Origin: Salinisphaera japonica YTM-1
Lineage (GTDB): Bacteria; Pseudomonadota; Gammaproteobacteria; Nevskiales; Salinisphaeraceae
Direction: 5' to 3'
NCBI RefSeq assembly: GCF_003788585.1
Contig: NZ_AYKG01000056.1
Location: forward strand, 57,355 to 121,354
Length of the DNA stretch: 64,000 bases
This document shows, one piece after another, positions 61,589 to 64,000 of this stretch. The notes beneath the pieces are model-generated. The model made no database searches and was not told the origin of the DNA. It was given only the letters and a program-made list of their open reading frames with translations. The position numbers and the translations under genes were made by a program. Positions within the stretch are counted from its first letter, which is position 1, and each line of letters starts with the position of its first letter.

Positions 61589-62881
61589 ATGCCGGTCGCG
61601 ATAAGCCCGGCCACACGGCTGGCCGTGTTCATGCGCGCGCTGCATAGCGCGGTGGGGCTGTTCGCCGCGCCCTGGTTATTGATCGCAGCCATCACCGGGC
61701 TGGCCTATGCCGCCACTCCCCAGTTGACGGCCTGGTGGTATGCCCCGGTCACAACGGCCGATACCGCGGGCGCCGGCGCCTCGTTGTCGCTGACCCGCCA
61801 GATCGATATCGCCCGGCAGGCACGGCCCGAGGCCGGCCCACCGGTAGCGCTTCGCCCGGGGCGGGCCGGCGAAACCACCACCCGCGTGATGTTTGCACGC
61901 CCCGGCGCGGATGCCGGGGTGACCACCGCCGTGTTCGTGGATCCCGGCACCGGGCGTATCCACGGCCAGCTGGCAGGCTACGGCACCTCTGGTGCGCTGC
62001 CGATCCGGCGTGTCATCGACAAGCTGCATCGCAGCCTGCTGCTCGGTGCGCCGGGCCGGCTCTATAGTGAGTTGGCGGCGTCGTGGCTGGCCGTGGCCGC
62101 GCTCGGCGGGTTGGTGCTGTGGGGCCAGGCGCGGCGCGCGCCGCGCCGTGCCCGGGCCTGGCATCGTCGTCTGGGCCCGTGGCTCGTCATCGGCCTGCTC
62201 GGGTTTTCCATCACCGGGCTGACCTGGTCACAGTTCGCCGGCCAGCGGATCGCCACACTGCGCGTGCTGGCCGGCTGGCAGACGCCGACACTCAGCGCGG
62301 CCACGGCCTCATCGACGGCAAGGCCCGGCACACAGACCTATGACAGCGTTCTGGCCACAGCGCGCCGTCAGGGCCTGGGCGCCGATCGGATCGAGATACG
62401 CGCCCCGCGTGGCAATGACACGACCTGGACAGTGGCCGAGATCGATCGACGCTGGCCCTCACAGGTCGATCGTATTGCCGTGGACAGCGTGACCGGGGCG
62501 TCCGTGGCACACAGCCGCTTTGCTGACTGGCCGCTGGCGGCCAAGCTTACCCGCTGGGGCATCGATGGCCACATGGGCGTGTTGTTCGGCTGGGTGAATC
62601 AGCTCGTACTGGCCGTGTTCGCGACCGGGCTGATCGCGCTGATCGTGTCGGGCTGGGTGGGGCTCATCCAGCGCCGCCGCCAGACAGCACGCATGACGCT
62701 CTGGCACAGTTTGGTCGGGCTCACGCGGCGCCAACAAATCGGGCTTGGCGTGACGTTCTGTGCCCTGGCGTTTGTCTTGCCCGTATGGGCGGCGAGCTGT
62801 CCGCTCCTGGTCTGGTTGGACGCCCGCGCCCCGGGATTATCGCGTCTTATTGGGCGACCGTCTGGCCCACCAGCTGCCTGA
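61589..62881 (+). CDS. PepSY-associated transmembrane protein
   Basis: A 430-aa inner-membrane protein with four helices and periplasmic PepSY-type regions, of the family found with siderophore uptake (PiuB/FoxB-like reductases). Landmarks: FMRALHSAVGLFAAPWLLIAA, KLHRSLLLGAPGRLYSELAAS, FSITGLTWSQF, GIDGHMGVLFGWVNQ. Paired histidines in the helices could bind heme. ATG 61589 is preferred to GTG 61547. Its end overlaps the converging DUF302 gene by 35 bp. Confidence 0.82.
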   Translation: MPVAISPATRLAVFMRALHSAVGLFAAPWLLIAAITGLAYAATPQLTAWWYAPVTTADTAGAGASLSLTRQIDIARQARPEAGPPVALRPGRAGETTTRVMFARPGADAGVTTAVFVDPGTGRIHGQLAGYGTSGALPIRRVIDKLHRSLLLGAPGRLYSELAASWLAVAALGGLVLWGQARRAPRRARAWHRRLGPWLVIGLLGFSITGLTWSQFAGQRIATLRVLAGWQTPTLSAATASSTARPGTQTYDSVLATARRQGLGADRIEIRAPRGNDTTWTVAEIDRRWPSQVDRIAVDSVTGASVAHSRFADWPLAAKLTRWGIDGHMGVLFGWVNQLVLAVFATGLIALIVSGWVGLIQRRRQTARMTLWHSLVGLTRRQQIGLGVTFCALAFVLPVWAASCPLLVWLDARAPGLSRLIGRPSGPPAA

Positions 62882-63341
62882 GCTTGTCGGCCACCTTGGG
62901 CACGGCCGGGCAATCGGTCATGTGATGACGCTGGGCCAGGTAATCCATGTCGTTGACCGCGATCCAGGTCTTGCCGTTTTCGGCCCAGACGAGCGCCTTG
63001 TTCGGCAGATCGATGGCGGCCGTGCGCGAACATTGCATGAGCGGCGTGCCGGCCTTGGGGTTGCCGAAGATCACCAGCGTGGTGGCCGGCAGGGCCAGGC
63101 CCGCGTCAGCCGCGCCGGCGGCGTGATCGATGGTATCGAAGACATCCAGGCCCTGATTCTGGGCCACGTTTTCAAAACGCTGCACCGTGGTGTGCACGTC
63201 GTAGGGGCTTTGCGTGACCTTAAGGCCGGCAGCGCTCGGTTGGGTCGGCGCCTGGGAGGTGGCCTCGGCGTCGTCGGCGGCCAGCGCCGGCGATACCGAT
63301 AGCAGGCCGAGCAGGGCGATGGCGATGAGACGTGGCGTCAT
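62847..63341 (-). CDS. DUF302 family periplasmic protein
   Basis: A 164-aa exported protein: signal peptide MTPRLIAIALLGLLSVSPALA, then a DUF302 domain (QSPYDVHTTVQRFENVAQNQ, TLVIFGNPKAGTPLMQ, DLPNKALVWAENGKTWIAVN). The domain often occurs alone or with redox partners; function unknown. A single upstream ATG (63386) would put a polar tail before the signal and is rejected. It converges with the PepSY gene. Confidence 0.9.
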   Translation of the reverse strand: MTPRLIAIALLGLLSVSPALAADDAEATSQAPTQPSAAGLKVTQSPYDVHTTVQRFENVAQNQGLDVFDTIDHAAGAADAGLALPATTLVIFGNPKAGTPLMQCSRTAAIDLPNKALVWAENGKTWIAVNDMDYLAQRHHMTDCPAVPKVADKLRQLVGQTVAQ

Positions 63342-63493
63342 GGGGCGGCGGTTGTCGTGGAAATCATACATCTTGGTAACAGACATGGCGCGTGCGTGCG
63401 AATGCCCGGCGCCGCGCTATCCGGATCAGCCCGGATAGACGTGTGTTCGGGCCGTACCGACACTGCGCGCGAGCTCATTAACCAAAAAGATTT

Positions 63494-63880
63494 ATGCAGA
63501 TCGAACAATTCATCACCAACGTCGCCCAGCGCAGCCATATCGAGGATCGCGAGCTGGCAGCCAATATCAGCCACGCGACGGTCGAGGTGCTGTGTATGTA
63601 TCTGCCGGCCCAACAGACCTTTGATCTGGCCTCGCAGCTGCCGAAAGAGCTGGCCAAGTCCGCTGAAGCCGGCGCCCAGCAGGCCGAGGCCAATACACGC
63701 GATATCTCGCTCGAGGCGTTTTTCGAGCAGGTGGCGATCCGTTGTCATCGCCCGGCCGGCGAGATCGAGGCCGGGGCACGGGCCGCGGCCGCCACGTTCC
63801 AGAACGCGTTATCGCGCGGCGAGAGCATCGACGTGGCCCTGGATGCCCCGGCCTCGCTCGAGGCGTTGTTGACCGGTTAG
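63494..63880 (+). CDS. DUF2267 family protein
   Basis: A 128-aa all-helical protein of the DUF2267 group: MQIEQFITNVAQRSHIEDRE, LCMYLPAQQTFDLASQLPKEL, and SLEAFFEQVAIRCH. Function unknown; members are sometimes linked to stress responses. Single gene. Confidence 0.87.
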   Translation: MQIEQFITNVAQRSHIEDRELAANISHATVEVLCMYLPAQQTFDLASQLPKELAKSAEAGAQQAEANTRDISLEAFFEQVAIRCHRPAGEIEAGARAAAATFQNALSRGESIDVALDAPASLEALLTG

Positions 63881-63927
63881 GGCCTCTTGCCGTTTCATCC
63901 GGGCGCCGTTTTCGTCGAGAGTCCGCA

Positions 63928-64000
63928 GTGTGTCCTGCAAGGCGCGAGTCGCAGCGTCGTGGTGTGCCACGATCAAGACTCGCAACGCCGCAGGGCGCGA
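63928..64000. repeat. Palindromic repeat fragment at the window end
   Basis: GCGAGTCGCAGCGTCGTGG and CCACGATCAAGACTCGC form an imperfect hairpin; it continues past the window. The order AAGGC, GCAGCGT, GTGG, CCACG, AACGCCG also occurs inside the MITE at 50610-50690, so this may be a relative of that element. Confidence 0.35.

Overview
The window reads as chromosome of a GC-rich gammaproteobacterium. Gene order dapF-DUF484-xerC followed by hslVU and a DUF971 gene is gammaproteobacterial. An ectoine synthase, a CPA2 antiporter and a dissimilatory-type ATP sulfurylase suggest a salt-adapted organism with sulfur metabolism. A Salinisphaera-like bacterium would fit, but that is inference, not an identification. 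No rRNA, tRNA or CRISPR array was seen. Most genes are dense and share high-GC codon use. Exceptions are an AT-rich segment before a pilus operon (about 8930-9090) and a lower-GC, repeat-bordered island (about 37990-40235).

Layout. 1-6560: a zinc-peptidase-like partial gene, a CoA-binding protein, a ZapG/YhcB-like protein, sufE, yidD, a type-2 isoleucyl-tRNA synthetase with a swapped signature motif, and a zinc-independent L31. 6567-7789: ruins of a divergent metR-metE pair fused by one deletion. 7796-13762: a siderophore reductase-like gene and a Csu/SCPU chaperone-usher pilus operon. 13867-17713: gltX, an ArsR-regulated CDF metal exporter, an HPP protein and a BrnT-type toxin-antitoxin pair. 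17823-22971: sat, fur with a Fur-box-like palindrome, a dihydroorotase, a pterin-synthase-like gene, a Trm112-like gene and an SMR pair divergent from tetR.

23608-32141 is dominated by zinc homeostasis: a TonB receptor, a cell-wall amidase, a COG0523 GTPase, zur, a MerC-like membrane protein and a PCu(A)C-like lipoprotein. Three matching palindromes (GTTAT-N3-ATAAC type) sit before these genes and predict one Zur regulon. An arsenite-methyltransferase-like gene and a large inverted pair of dispersed repeats interrupt it. 32146-37263 is the housekeeping block dapF, DUF484, xerC, hslVU, DUF971.

37346-40235 is accessory: a ParD/ParE-like pair, REP-like elements, a transposase remnant, and a two-gene cassette of an unrecognised 221-aa protein plus an HTH-ImmA/IrrE metallopeptidase. 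This cassette is the best candidate for an undescribed defence or toxin-antitoxin system. 40497-50233 holds transporters and envelope proteins. phoD (50340-52345) is broken by a MITE-like insertion with perfect 20-bp inverted ends. Pho-box-like repeats precede both phoD and the MFS gene upstream of it. 52522-63880 holds a solitary ectC, a PS-decarboxylase-like enzyme, an amidase, ion and metal transporters and small conserved proteins.
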